A stretch of 64,000 nucleotides of DNA. Origin: Lachnospiraceae bacterium (lineage in GTDB: Bacteria > Bacillota > Clostridia > Lachnospirales > Lachnospiraceae). The stretch spans positions 19,274-83,273 of the forward strand of contig JAQXGF010000045.1 of the NCBI GenBank assembly GCA_029006155.1, given 5' to 3'. Position 1 is the first letter of the stretch, and the number at the start of each line of letters is the position of its first letter. Position numbers and translations under genes: made by a program. The notes beneath the pieces were generated by a model. That model was not told where the DNA came from and did not search any database. It saw nothing but the letters and a program-made list of their open reading frames with translations. This document shows positions 36,571 to 45,765 of this stretch, piece after piece.

Positions 36571-38130
36571 ATGAGTTCACAATTTGATGATTACGACTAT
36601 GAGCGGGCCGCCGAGCTGCGTCGTCTGCGCCGTCAGAAGCGTCGACGCAAGGTCATGATCATGCGGGCCGTCTTTTTTCTTGTGCTGCTTCTGATCGTGG
36701 CCGGCGGCGGTTTTGCCATCTCCAGGATCGTATTAAAAAAGAACAGCTCATCTTCCGGCAATTCCGGAAATAACGGCACAAACACCGTTCAGAATGTCAC
36801 GGTGACCGAGGCACCCAATCAGGCGGATGCACAGCCGGCCGCGACCGAAGCTGGACCGGCTGAGACGGAAGCTCCTGCAGCCACTTCTGATCTGCAGTCT
36901 ACGCTCGATCAGGCTGCACTGCTCGCTGCCGGATACGATTATGACGGGGCGATCGCACTGCTTCAGCAGCTTCCGGACTATGCGAATAACACTCAGGTGA
37001 CACAGGCCATCTCCGACTATGAGGCGACCAAAGCGACCTGCACGGCGGTCGATGTCACGACCGTTCCGCACATTTTCTACCACTCGCTCGTAAATAACAC
37101 GGACGCAGCATTCAATGCCTCCGTGCTCGGCCAGGGACAGGCTGACGGCATGAACGCCTGGATGACCACGGTCGAAGAATTTGACAAGATCACCCAGCAG
37201 ATGTACGACAACGGCTATGTATTCATCCGGCTGCACGACCTTGTGACCGAGACGACCGATGCCGACGGCACCATACATTTTTCACCGAACACGAACCTGA
37301 TGCTCCCGCCGGGAAAAAAGGCAGTCGTGCTCTCTGTCGATGACCTAAGCTATTATCATTCCTATGAGCCGGCCAGCTTCCCAGACAAGCTCGTGCTCGA
37401 CGAGAACGGCGATGTCAAATGTCATTATGTCAAGACGGACGGTTCCGAAGAGGTCGGCGACTTTGATGTCGTACCCCGCCTGAACACCTTCTTAAAGGAG
37501 CACCCGGACGGAGCCTACAAGGGCGCACGCGGCACGATCGCTCTGACCGGCTACAATGGCGTATTCGGCTACCGCACCGACTCCGACTACCAGACGAAGC
37601 AGCATCTCACGGAAGACCAGCAGAAATGGCTCGATGAGCATCCGGACTTCGACTATGATGCCGATATCGCAGGTGCAAAACAGATCGCGGAGGCATTAAA
37701 AGAAGAAGGATGGGATTTCGCCAGCCATACGTGGGGACACTTAAGCGTCACCGGCAAGACCGTCGATCAGCTGCGTACCGACAATGAAAAATGGATGAAC
37801 AACGTAGCCAACATCGTCGGCGCTACCGACACGATCATCTTTGCCCACGGAAACGACATCGGATCCTGGGAGGGCTATTCCGCCGACAACGAAGTATACC
37901 AGTACTTCAAGAGCGCAGGCTACAATTTCTACTGCAACGTGGACGGCTCCCAGCCTTACTGGGTACAGATCACCGACCAGTACGTACGTCAGGGCCGCAT
38001 CGATCTCGACGGCTACATGCTCTACCGCGCTTCCACCGGACAGACGACCGTGCTAGACAATATGTTCAATGCATCCGAAGTCTTTGACCAGAGACGTCCG
38101 ACCCCGGTCATTGCAAACGGAGAGTCGTGA
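36571..38130 (+). CDS. Membrane-anchored polysaccharide deacetylase family protein
   Basis: A 519-residue protein: an Arg-rich cytoplasmic start (RRLRRQKRRRKVMIMR), one membrane helix near residues 30-52, a Ser/Asn/Thr/Glu-rich linker to about 110, a short helical repeat region, then a NodB/CE4 domain. The metal site is visible as LSVDDLSYY and SHTWGHLSV (HxxxH). Such enzymes deacetylate GlcNAc or MurNAc in peptidoglycan or another polymer outside the cell. Insertions make the domain longer than typical. GAGGGGG precedes the ATG; a terminator follows. Confidence 0.85.
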   Translation: MSSQFDDYDYERAAELRRLRRQKRRRKVMIMRAVFFLVLLLIVAGGGFAISRIVLKKNSSSSGNSGNNGTNTVQNVTVTEAPNQADAQPAATEAGPAETEAPAATSDLQSTLDQAALLAAGYDYDGAIALLQQLPDYANNTQVTQAISDYEATKATCTAVDVTTVPHIFYHSLVNNTDAAFNASVLGQGQADGMNAWMTTVEEFDKITQQMYDNGYVFIRLHDLVTETTDADGTIHFSPNTNLMLPPGKKAVVLSVDDLSYYHSYEPASFPDKLVLDENGDVKCHYVKTDGSEEVGDFDVVPRLNTFLKEHPDGAYKGARGTIALTGYNGVFGYRTDSDYQTKQHLTEDQQKWLDEHPDFDYDADIAGAKQIAEALKEEGWDFASHTWGHLSVTGKTVDQLRTDNEKWMNNVANIVGATDTIIFAHGNDIGSWEGYSADNEVYQYFKSAGYNFYCNVDGSQPYWVQITDQYVRQGRIDLDGYMLYRASTGQTTVLDNMFNASEVFDQRRPTPVIANGES

Positions 38131-38176
38131 TTCGCTCCATCGACAAAACTATACCGTTTCATAAGCACAACATTTT

Positions 38177-38212
38177 GGCTCTACACGGTTTTCCCGTGCA
38201 GAGCCATTTCTG
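38177..38212 (+). terminator. Terminator of the deacetylase gene
   Basis: GGCTCTACACGG / CCGTGCAGAGCC (one mismatch) with a 5-nt loop, then ATTTCTGTTCT. It may also end the convergent GerA-type gene. Confidence 0.8.
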
Positions 38213-38229
38213 TTCTACAGGATCTTTCC

Positions 38230-39654
38230 TCAGTTCTTCTTCACATTCAGATAACTCCGTCCCGACAGTGTCTTATTCGTCGACAGCAGCAAAATCAGAA
38301 TGACACATCCAATTCCGAACCCGACCCAGTCCAGTGCTGCCGTCAGGATGAGCAGCATGATCCGCATAAATTTTACCGCATAGCCCAGCTCAAAATTCGG
38401 CTGTGTATAGTTTGCCACCGCGACAAACGCCATGTACAGCATGACCTCGCTGTTGAACCAGCCGGAATTGACCGAAAATTCTCCGAGCACGAGTCCGGCA
38501 AAGATGCTCAGTGGCGTGCTCAGCATATTCGGAGTATTTAAAGCCGCGAGACGCAGTCCGTCGATCACCAGCTCCAGAATGAGCAGCTGATACACGAGCG
38601 GAATATTCACGACATCCCGCACCGAGATAAACGCAAGTCCCGGCGGAATCCACTGTGGATTCTGCATCAAAAGCACGAACAGTGGCGTCATAAACACCGT
38701 GAGCAGCAAAATGAGCACACGGGTGAATTTCAGGTACAGCGCCGTCCACGCCGGAAAATAATAATCGTTTGCCTCCTCGATCATATCAAAAATCGACGTT
38801 GGAAGGATCATCGCGGAAGGTGCATTGTCCACGAGAATGACGACCTTCCCTTCCATCACACACGCCGCTGCCGTATCCGGGCGCTCGGTAAATTTAAATT
38901 TCGGAAACGGATTGTACCAGCGCGTGCCGATCAGCGCCTCCGCCAGGCTCTGCTGATTCATACACAGATCCGGTGTCACGACCGCCTGTATCTTCTTCCT
39001 CAGATTTGCGACCAGCTCCGGCTTCGCCAGATTCTTCATATAGCAAAGCACGACATCCGAACGCGACGAAGTCCCTACCTCCAGCATCTCCATCACGAGC
39101 TGTGGATCCCGGATCCTGCGCCGGATCAGCGCCGTATCGAATACGACCGTCTCTACAAATCCGTCTCTGGACCCGCGTAAGGACTTATCCTGCGCCGGTT
39201 CCTCGACACTGCGCGCCGGATACGTCCGGCAGTCCAGCACGATACAGGCTTCATATCCGTCGATAAAGAGCGCGATCGCCCCGGAGAGCACATTTCGCAC
39301 GATCGTATCAAATGCATCGTAAATATCGACCTCTACATAGGGCATGCAGCACCTGGAAAATCCCGTCGCATCCTCCGGCATCTTATCCGCCGTGATTCCG
39401 AGCAGCTGACCGAGAATCTTGACCATCGACTCATCTTTGATCATCCCGTCCACGAAATAAAATGCCGCTGATCTTCCTCCGATCTGAAGCTCCCGGCAGA
39501 TCAGGTCAAAGCTCTCCCCGATCGGAAGCAATGCAGACATGACCGCTTCATTTTGCTTCACATCCCTGCAGACCTGCCCGGCCATTTCGTCCCGTATTCC
39601 ATCCTCCGGCACCTGCCTGCCGTTTTTCTGCCCTGTACCCGCTTCTTGTCTCAT
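38230..39654 (-). CDS. GerA-family spore germination protein (SpoVAF/GerXA-like)
   Basis: A 474-residue membrane protein: a soluble N-terminal half (ESFDLICRELQIGGRSAAFYFVDG-type start, then a second domain with VTPDLCMNQQSLAEALIGTRW and VDNAPSAMILPTSIFD), followed by several membrane segments (LILLLTVFMTPLFVLLM; LILELVIDGLRLA). This is the GerA A-subunit architecture. The family works in germinant response or dipicolinate transport of spores. Without gerB/gerC neighbours, a SpoVAF-like role is as likely as a germinant receptor. The ATG at 39654 is chosen for GGGAGGG just upstream; the frame extends to 39777. Confidence 0.88.
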   Translation of the reverse strand: MRQEAGTGQKNGRQVPEDGIRDEMAGQVCRDVKQNEAVMSALLPIGESFDLICRELQIGGRSAAFYFVDGMIKDESMVKILGQLLGITADKMPEDATGFSRCCMPYVEVDIYDAFDTIVRNVLSGAIALFIDGYEACIVLDCRTYPARSVEEPAQDKSLRGSRDGFVETVVFDTALIRRRIRDPQLVMEMLEVGTSSRSDVVLCYMKNLAKPELVANLRKKIQAVVTPDLCMNQQSLAEALIGTRWYNPFPKFKFTERPDTAAACVMEGKVVILVDNAPSAMILPTSIFDMIEEANDYYFPAWTALYLKFTRVLILLLTVFMTPLFVLLMQNPQWIPPGLAFISVRDVVNIPLVYQLLILELVIDGLRLAALNTPNMLSTPLSIFAGLVLGEFSVNSGWFNSEVMLYMAFVAVANYTQPNFELGYAVKFMRIMLLILTAALDWVGFGIGCVILILLLSTNKTLSGRSYLNVKKN

Positions 39655-39881
39655 ACCACCCTCCCATTTCCACACTTCCGGTGTTTTCATGGAGGAAGTA
39701 TCCCCGATTTTCACAGAACTTATACGAGACAATTTACTTTTTTCACAGGAACTGCTATCATAGAAGCAGATTTCCACATATTCCCTTTGAGCAAATTTTA
39801 GTGATCCCTGAAACGTGTTTGAAAAGGTGAAATTTATGATTTTTTACACACTTTCACGTATTTTTTATAAGGAGGACTTGC

Positions 39882-41330
39882 ATGAACCAAAAAACAACCA
39901 CCCAAAAATCTCGAAGCATACTCACATTTTTCTTTATGCTTCTCACTGTTTGCCTGCTCTCCGGCATACCCGCGCAGGCTGCAGGACTCTCGATGTCTGA
40001 TGTCACCGCGACTTCCGGTGGTAACTTTGTAAAAAAAGACGGGAAATGGATGTACCGTCAGAAAGACGGCTCTTACGCCAAAGACTGTCTGCTGAAAATC
40101 AATGGAAAGACCTACTACTTTTCCAAAAATGGCTACCGGCAGTCCGGCTGGAAGAAACTCGAAGGGGATTCTTATTACTTCGGAAAGCAGTCCGAAGGGT
40201 ATCTCTATCAGCTGCGCTGGCTGAAACTCGGCAATCAGACTTATTTTCTGAAAAAAAGCGGCAAACGTGCGACTGGCTGGCTGACCTGGCAGGGAAAGAA
40301 ATACTACTTTAATCAAAACGGGCAGCGCCTGTCCGGCTGGCAGACGATCCAGAAGAAAAAATACTACTTTGGTACAGCATCTCAGGGCTATCTCTACCGC
40401 AATCGCCTGCTTACTTACAAAAAATATACCTTTTACCTGCAGGATAACGGTGCCGTCGCGACCGGCTGGAAGACCGTCTCCGGCAACCGCTACTACTTTC
40501 TGGCGAACGGACGGGCGGCGACCGGAAAGCGCACCATCAACGGTGAGACATGCTACTTCAACACCAAAGGCGTTCTGCAGCATACCGGCGCGAACCTGAA
40601 CATCGCTTCTAAATGTGCAATCCTGATCGATGCCAATACCGGCAAAGTGCTTTACTCGAAAAATGCGACGCAAAAACATGCCAACGCGAGCACGACCAAG
40701 ATCCTGACCTGCATTCTGGCGCTGGAAAATGCCTCCTTAACGGACCGCGTATCCATCTCCGCCAATGCCGCCTCACAGGAACCGTCCAAGCTGTACATGA
40801 CCGCAGGCGATTCCTTTGTCCTGAAAGATCTGCTCTACTCGCTCATGCTGCCATCACACAACGATACAGCAGTCGCGATCGCCGAGCATGTCAGCGGTTC
40901 CACTTCCGCCTTTGCAAAGAAAATGAATGAAAAGGCGAAGCAGATCGGCTGCACCTCGACACACTTTGTGACACCGAATGGACTCGATGCCGGACTGAAC
41001 CACTATACGACCGCAAAAGATCTGGCAAAAATCGCCCAGTACGCATGGAAAAATGCCACCTTCCGCAAGATCGTCGGGACATCCACCTGGCGCTTCTCCA
41101 GCAAGCAGGGCCGCTCCTACTCCGTCGCCACGACCAACGCACTGCTCGGAACGATGAAAGGCGTCACCGGCATGAAGACCGGCTTTACAAATAAAGCGGG
41201 CTATTGCTTTGTCGGTGTCGTAAAAGCAAAGAGCGGAAAGCAGTACATCTCCGTCACTTTAGGCGCCGGAAACAGTACCGCACGGTGGCAGGACGCACGG
41301 ACACTGCTCGCTTATGCTTATAAACATTGA
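39882..41330 (+). CDS. D-alanyl-D-alanine carboxypeptidase with N-terminal cell-wall-binding repeats
   Basis: A 482-residue secreted penicillin-binding protein. The signal peptide is about residues 1-33 (FFFMLLTVCLLSGIPAQAA). Residues 48-240 hold about eight aromatic YYF/GW repeats (GKTYYFSKNGYRQSGWKK type) as in choline/glucan-binding proteins. The PBP domain follows: Ser270-Thr-Thr-Lys, SHN in MLPSHNDTAVA, and KTG in GMKTGFTNKAG. It would trim stem-peptide D-Ala in the wall. The repeats in front of the catalytic domain are less usual. AAGGAGG precedes the ATG. Confidence 0.92.
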   Translation: MNQKTTTQKSRSILTFFFMLLTVCLLSGIPAQAAGLSMSDVTATSGGNFVKKDGKWMYRQKDGSYAKDCLLKINGKTYYFSKNGYRQSGWKKLEGDSYYFGKQSEGYLYQLRWLKLGNQTYFLKKSGKRATGWLTWQGKKYYFNQNGQRLSGWQTIQKKKYYFGTASQGYLYRNRLLTYKKYTFYLQDNGAVATGWKTVSGNRYYFLANGRAATGKRTINGETCYFNTKGVLQHTGANLNIASKCAILIDANTGKVLYSKNATQKHANASTTKILTCILALENASLTDRVSISANAASQEPSKLYMTAGDSFVLKDLLYSLMLPSHNDTAVAIAEHVSGSTSAFAKKMNEKAKQIGCTSTHFVTPNGLDAGLNHYTTAKDLAKIAQYAWKNATFRKIVGTSTWRFSSKQGRSYSVATTNALLGTMKGVTGMKTGFTNKAGYCFVGVVKAKSGKQYISVTLGAGNSTARWQDARTLLAYAYKH

Positions 41331-41333
41331 TGC

Positions 41334-41383
41334 AAAAAATCCTCTGTTTTCCCATTTAAGCAATAGGAAAGCAGAGGATTTTT
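41334..41383. terminator. Bidirectional terminator
   Basis: AAAAATCCTCTG / CAGAGGATTTTT with an inner TTTCC/GGAAA stem, between the carboxypeptidase and the converging radical SAM gene. Confidence 0.88.
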
Positions 41384-41394
41384 CTATATGCCGC

Positions 41395-42018
41395 TCAATC
41401 TTCCCACGGACGAATCCGATACTTCACACCAAGCTCATCACAGATCTTCTGACAGGCTGCCTCGTCCTCGTGAGAGATCGTCGTATCCACCGTCGTCATC
41501 ACGACGTGCGGAACGTATTTGGTGCATTCTTTTGCAAATTGTAGCATTGCATCAAACGACCGATCACCAAATTTGCTGCGCACAAGCTTGTGATACTCTT
41601 CGGCATTCGGTGTATTCAGGCTGATCGAGACGGTATCGATCAATCCTGCAAGCTTCGGTGCGATGTCCTCGCCATTGATCAGACTGCCAAGCCCGTTCGT
41701 ATTGACGCGTATCGGTTTGTGGTAGTGCTCTTTGATGTAGGCCGCGCCCCGAAGCAGGACATCCAACGCCTCCATCGGCTCTCCAAATCCACAGAACACG
41801 ACTTCCTGATAGCCAGCCATCGTCGCCGCATTTACCTGCTGCAGCGCTTCTACGAGCTCCTCATAGGTCGTATCGTGCTCCAGCCACAGACTGTCTGATT
41901 CCTCCATGTGATCCCGCGTCTGACGCAGGCAGAACGTACAGGCACACGGACATTTATTGGTCAGATTGACATACAGGTTGCCATGTACCTCATATAAAAT
42001 CGTCATTGCTTTTTTCAT
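41395..42018 (-). CDS. Radical SAM protein, TatD-associated type
   Basis: A 207-residue compact radical SAM enzyme. The cluster motif CPCACTFC (C-x3-C-x2-C) is at about residues 23-30 in NLTNKCPCACTFCLRQTRD, followed by VFCGFGEPMEALD and VNTNGLGSLING, as in small GTP-like radical SAM proteins. The pattern MTILYEVHGNLYVNLTNKC matches the family that is often fused or linked to TatD nucleases, but no TatD gene is here. Its substrate is not known. GAGGAG precedes the ATG at 42018. Confidence 0.8.
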   Translation of the reverse strand: MKKAMTILYEVHGNLYVNLTNKCPCACTFCLRQTRDHMEESDSLWLEHDTTYEELVEALQQVNAATMAGYQEVVFCGFGEPMEALDVLLRGAAYIKEHYHKPIRVNTNGLGSLINGEDIAPKLAGLIDTVSISLNTPNAEEYHKLVRSKFGDRSFDAMLQFAKECTKYVPHVVMTTVDTTISHEDEAACQKICDELGVKYRIRPWED

Positions 42019-42121
42019 GTTCTTCTCCTCTTTTCTGATCCGTCTTAGCGTATTTGTAAACTTCCCGGAAAGATTCTGCTACGCAATTACTCCGGGAATC
42101 TGCCAGCGAGGCCGGAATTTC

Positions 42122-42949
42122 TCACCGCAGCGTTCCGAGCACTTCCTCGAAGCACACGCCATCCGTCACCGGGATCTCCAGCTCAAGCGAGCGCTGAATA
42201 CATTTTTTAATAAAACGGGATGCCTTTTTTACCGACTCATGGAACGGCACATGATTTACCGCATCGGCCGCAATGATCGCAGTAAAAATATCCCCGGTAC
42301 CGGAGCGCTGTGTCCCGACCTTATGTGAGCGCAGCACATGCGGCTCTTCTCCCCGCTCATAGCAGTAGTTCGCGATAAAATCGCCCTGCACGATGCCTGT
42401 GATCACGACCTTCTTCGGTCCTTTCTCCGAGAGCTGCTCCGCCATCCGCTCATACTCCTGCATCCGGAATTTCTCCCGGTACGGCGTATCCGTCAGAATA
42501 CATGCTTCCGTGACATTCGGCGTCAGGATATCTGCATAGCTGACCAGCTTCTTCATCTCCTCGCACATCTGCGGCGTGTAGGTCGAATACGTCTTACCAT
42601 AATCGCCCATCACCGGATCCACGATGATGCAGTTCTCTTCCGTCTTGAAATCCAAAAAGAACTGCTGGACGATCCGGATCTGCTCCTTCGATCCGAGAAA
42701 GCCAGAACAGATGCCGTCAAACTGAAGCCCCAGCTTCTTCCACTGGGCGATATACGGCGTCATCTTTTCTGTGTAATCATCAAAGAAAAAGCTCTCAAAC
42801 CCCGTATGGTTCGACAGCACCGACGTCGGCAGCGGACAGCACTGCACCTTCAGCATAGAAATGACAGGAAGGGCGACTGCTATCGAACAGCGCCCAAATC
42901 CTGTGAAATCATTAATTAAAGCTATTTTTTTCTGATTGTTATGTGACAT
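42122..42949 (-). CDS. Pyridoxal/pyridoxamine kinase
   Basis: A 275-residue ribokinase-fold enzyme. The start KIALINDFTGFGRCSIAVALP and the late motif GTQRSGTGDIFTAIIAADAV (catalytic Asp in GTGD) match pyridoxamine kinases of Clostridia; IIVDPVMGDYGKTYSTYT is the PdxK/ThiD-type substrate segment. ThiD was considered, but the CxxPLPTSVLSNHTG region and the ECF partner favour vitamin B6. The S-component gene lies 24 nt upstream on the same strand, so uptake and phosphorylation are probably coupled. Confidence 0.88.
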   Translation of the reverse strand: MSHNNQKKIALINDFTGFGRCSIAVALPVISMLKVQCCPLPTSVLSNHTGFESFFFDDYTEKMTPYIAQWKKLGLQFDGICSGFLGSKEQIRIVQQFFLDFKTEENCIIVDPVMGDYGKTYSTYTPQMCEEMKKLVSYADILTPNVTEACILTDTPYREKFRMQEYERMAEQLSEKGPKKVVITGIVQGDFIANYCYERGEEPHVLRSHKVGTQRSGTGDIFTAIIAADAVNHVPFHESVKKASRFIKKCIQRSLELEIPVTDGVCFEEVLGTLR

Positions 42950-42973
42950 TTTATAATTTCCTATCTTTGAATG

Positions 42974-43498
42974 TCAGGCATTTTTCTGAAACAGCCGCGG
43001 AAGCTTCGCCGCCTCAAATGCAAAGCCTACCACATAGAACAGTACGATCCCGAGCACACCCTCCATCGTCAGTCCCGGCACCTGTGCCAGACCGGAAGCT
43101 ACACTTCCATATAAAATCGCACCCGCTACCGTATAGCCTGCGATCATGATGAGGATGCCGACTACCGATGCCAGCAGCGTCCGCCAGGAAGCCATGCGAA
43201 CCGAACCGTCCTTATCCTTGGAAAGCGCCGCGATGGCATAGCCCATGATCCCTTTGATGATCAGCGTCGGCAGAATCCACTGCGGATAACCGCTCAAAAG
43301 ATCTGCCAGACACGAGCCGACGCCGCCTGCAAGCGTCCCGATCGTTCTGCTGAAGAACACTCCAAACAGCAGAATGCAGCAGTTTCCAAGATGCATATAG
43401 CCAAGCGGAATCGGAATCTGAATTACCATTGTCGATACGCATACGACTGCAATCGCAAGTGCAGCCAGCGTGATCTGTTTTGCGTCCATTTTTTTCAT
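42974..43498 (-). CDS. ECF transporter S component, probably for vitamin B6
   Basis: A protein of about 174 residues with five to six membrane segments (ITLAALAIAVVCVSTMVIQI; LGNCCILLFGVFFSRTIGTL; GILIMIAGYTVAGAILYG; GVLGIVLFYVVGFAFEAA), the size and pattern of an S component that captures a vitamin and docks on a shared EcfAA'T module encoded elsewhere. Substrate assignment to pyridoxine or pyridoxal is inferred from the pyridoxal kinase gene directly downstream. GAGGAG lies 8 nt before the ATG at 43498; an ATG 6 nt earlier is too close to it. Confidence 0.82.
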   Translation of the reverse strand: MKKMDAKQITLAALAIAVVCVSTMVIQIPIPLGYMHLGNCCILLFGVFFSRTIGTLAGGVGSCLADLLSGYPQWILPTLIIKGIMGYAIAALSKDKDGSVRMASWRTLLASVVGILIMIAGYTVAGAILYGSVASGLAQVPGLTMEGVLGIVLFYVVGFAFEAAKLPRLFQKNA

Positions 43499-43644
43499 GT
43501 CCATCTCTCCTCTTCAGTACTTCTTCATTCACTTAGCTAAGTATGGACGTATTATAGGCAAAAACTGACATGAAATAAATAGCCATTTTCTTTTATTTTA
43601 ACCAGACCAGTTTACTACAAGAGTGATTGCGAATTGCCGCTCCG

Positions 43645-44208
43645 CTACTTGTCTGTCCCGGCTAGATATTCCTCACTGCTCATCACCAGCGTGTGCAGCG
43701 GCGCAAAGCTCTCCGCGATCTTTTTGATCGCCTGCTCATTCGCCTCCGTCTGCCCGGAAATGCAGTCATAGAGATAGATCACCGAATGCCCCTGATCGAT
43801 CGCCTCCATCATCGTCGAGAGCACACAGCACTCCGCCACGACACCTGTGAGCACGATATGCTCAGCCGCCTTTGCCCGCGCCACAAGCTCCGGAATCTTC
43901 ATTGACGAATATACGGACTTATTGAGCACCGGATAGCGTTTCGCATATGGCTGCAGCTCTTCTACCAGCTCATTCAGCCATGGATCCGCATTGACGGCTG
44001 CATTTTCCACATTATAATCTTTCCATGTCCCGGCCGGGTCTTCCGGTGCGACAAAGCGCGTGAGCACGGTATCACCTACTTTTTCTGCATCAAGCAGCGC
44101 ACGAATGTTTCGAATGGCGTCCGGCATCGACGGACATGCCCACTCCTGCCCCGGCAGATACACATTCTGCATATCGATCACGAGCAGTAAATCTCTGTTC
44201 TTTTCCAT
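43645..44208 (-). CDS. Isochorismatase-family cysteine hydrolase (nicotinamidase-like)
   Basis: A 187-residue protein with the family triad: Asp in LLLVIDMQNVYLPG, Lys in LNKSVYSSM, and Cys in TGVVAECCVLSTMMEAIDQG, including the cis-peptide VVAE before the nucleophile. It hydrolyses a small amide or related compound; nicotinamide, and so NAD salvage, is one possibility, but the metal ligands DxHxxxxxxH of true nicotinamidases are not evident. GGGAGG precedes the ATG. The stop is followed by sequence resembling the AAGCGG-type repeat. Confidence 0.82.
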   Translation of the reverse strand: MEKNRDLLLVIDMQNVYLPGQEWACPSMPDAIRNIRALLDAEKVGDTVLTRFVAPEDPAGTWKDYNVENAAVNADPWLNELVEELQPYAKRYPVLNKSVYSSMKIPELVARAKAAEHIVLTGVVAECCVLSTMMEAIDQGHSVIYLYDCISGQTEANEQAIKKIAESFAPLHTLVMSSEEYLAGTDK

Positions 44209-44449
44209 CTGATTTCCTCCCTATAGAGCGGTCCATCCATGCAATTCATCCTCATGTTTATTCCAACCACCAAGCCGACTGGCTGCACACAACCTTATCC
44301 AACTCGTTGCTCAACAGAGGCAGACAGGCACCGCTCTCTTTCACATTCTTTATCACTTCCATTGTACCCCACCCTGCCATATCCTGCAATGACTACCTGC
44401 CTTCATATTTTCTGCATAAATCCTGAATTTTTTATCTTTTTGAGAAGGA

Positions 44450-44478
44450 TTGACTTTCATTTTCCAGCATGGTAGGCT
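44450..44478 (+). promoter_or_regulatory. Probable promoter for the nucleoside phosphorylase
   Basis: TTGACT (44450-44455), 17 nt, TAGGCT (44473-44478), 30 nt before the start codon. The -10 is weak. The rest of 44209-44449 shows no gene. Confidence 0.45.
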
Positions 44479-44507
44479 GTAGGCAATCAGAAAGGAGCGA
44501 TACTGCT

Positions 44508-45386
44508 ATGTCAAATACAGAACCAACCACCGAAAAAATGCCCCATATCCAGCTCGACGCTTCTATAAATGCGACCGCCGCCATCCTGCCCGGCGATCCG
44601 GCACGGGTCGATGCGATCGCCGCATTTCTCACGGATGTCCATGAGGAGGGTTTCAACCGCGAATACAAAAGCATCACCGGCACCTACAAAGGGCGCCGGA
44701 TCCTCGCCATTTCCACCGGTATGGGCGGGCCTTCCACCGCGATCTGTGTGGAGGAGCTGGCCGACCTCGGTGTCACCGACCTGATCCGCATCGGCAGCTG
44801 CGGCGCGCTGCAGCGCCATTTAAGGCTCGGGCAGCTCGTCATCTGCGACCGTGCCGTCTGCGACGACGGGACGAGCCAGACTTACCTCGATACAATCGCC
44901 TACGCTGCGCCGGAGCTTTCATCCGACCGGAAGCCAAACGATGATAACACTTCCGTCTCCACCGATACCGGCGCCACGACCGCACAAAGCTCAGACGGCA
45001 TCTGCTATGCGCCTGCCGATCCGTCGCTTACCGGCACCTGCATCGCGATGGCCCAGAAGCTCCAGCTCCCCTATGCCATCGGCCCGACCCGCAGCCACGA
45101 CGCACTCTATCTGAAGAAAAAGCCGGAGCTCGACGCCTTTTATTCCACAAAGGGTGTTTTCGCCTCTGATATGGAGACTGCGGCGCTCTTTGCCGTCGGA
45201 GCGATCCGCCACGTCCGCACTGCCAGCATTTTAAATACCGTCGTCGAATGGGAAGCCGATCTGCGCGATGGCATCTCTTCCTATAAAGACGGCGAAGCTG
45301 CCGCTGCCCGCGGTGAGCACGACGAAATCCTGCTGGCACTTGAGACACTCTCCGGGAGCCCGAACTCGTTTTATTTTTACGATTAA
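44508..45386 (+). CDS. Nucleoside phosphorylase (uridine phosphorylase-like)
   Basis: Splits nucleosides with phosphate to the base and sugar-1-phosphate. The 292-residue product has AILPGDPARVDAIAAFL at the N-terminus, ISTGMGGPSTAICVEEL, the IRIGSCGALQ phosphate-site region and SDMETAALFAVGA with the ribose-binding Met-Glu, the order of the NP-I (Udp/DeoD) family. An unusual Ser/Thr/Asp-rich insertion of roughly 35 residues (from SSDRKPND to QSSDG) sits where the family has a short loop. The ATG at 44508 has AAGGAG upstream; the frame's earlier ATG lies in the promoter. Confidence 0.9.
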   Translation: MSNTEPTTEKMPHIQLDASINATAAILPGDPARVDAIAAFLTDVHEEGFNREYKSITGTYKGRRILAISTGMGGPSTAICVEELADLGVTDLIRIGSCGALQRHLRLGQLVICDRAVCDDGTSQTYLDTIAYAAPELSSDRKPNDDNTSVSTDTGATTAQSSDGICYAPADPSLTGTCIAMAQKLQLPYAIGPTRSHDALYLKKKPELDAFYSTKGVFASDMETAALFAVGAIRHVRTASILNTVVEWEADLRDGISSYKDGEAAAARGEHDEILLALETLSGSPNSFYFYD

Positions 45387-45403
45387 AAATATTATTTTGC
45401 GAC

Positions 45404-45442
45404 GTTTTGTCAAATACTATTAACGAAGTATTTCAACAAAAC
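45404..45442. promoter_or_regulatory. Inverted repeat before the XRE regulator gene
   Basis: GTTTTGT-C-AAATACT (45404-45418) faces AGTATTT-CA-ACAAAAC (45427-45442). It lies 11-50 nt before the regulator start and may be an autoregulatory operator or a hairpin ending the phosphorylase transcript. Confidence 0.5.
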
Positions 45443-45453
45443 GGAGGCTACTT

Positions 45454-45759
45454 ATGATAAATATTCTTGATCGTATTACATCCTATCGCATCAAAAAAGG
45501 ATGGACCGAGTATCAGCTCGCCGAGGAGTCCGGCCTGACCCAGTCCACAATCTCCTCATGGTATCGCAAAAATCTCGTTCCATCCATCCCATCTCTAGAA
45601 AAAATCTGTCAGGCATTTGGAATCACCCTCGCCCAGTTCTTCTCCACCGACGAAACTTCCTTTTCCCTGACTCCGGTACAGCGCACCCTGCTCGAAGAAG
45701 CCGGACGGCTGAGTGAGGAGCAGCAGCTGGCGCTGATTGCGTTCTTTAAAACACTGTAG
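45454..45759 (+). CDS. XRE-family helix-turn-helix regulator
   Basis: A 101-residue protein. The Cro/C1-type HTH is at residues 4-60 (ITSYRIKKGWTEYQLAEESG, LTQSTISSWYRKNLVPSIPS, LEKICQAFGITLAQFF), followed by a short helical C-terminus. GGAGG lies 8 nt before the ATG. It borders the accessory island and overlaps in part, on the opposite strand, sequence read by the broken duplicate next door. Its target is unknown; the inverted repeat upstream suggests self-control. Confidence 0.88.
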   Translation: MINILDRITSYRIKKGWTEYQLAEESGLTQSTISSWYRKNLVPSIPSLEKICQAFGITLAQFFSTDETSFSLTPVQRTLLEEAGRLSEEQQLALIAFFKTL

Positions 45760-45765
45760 TTATAT

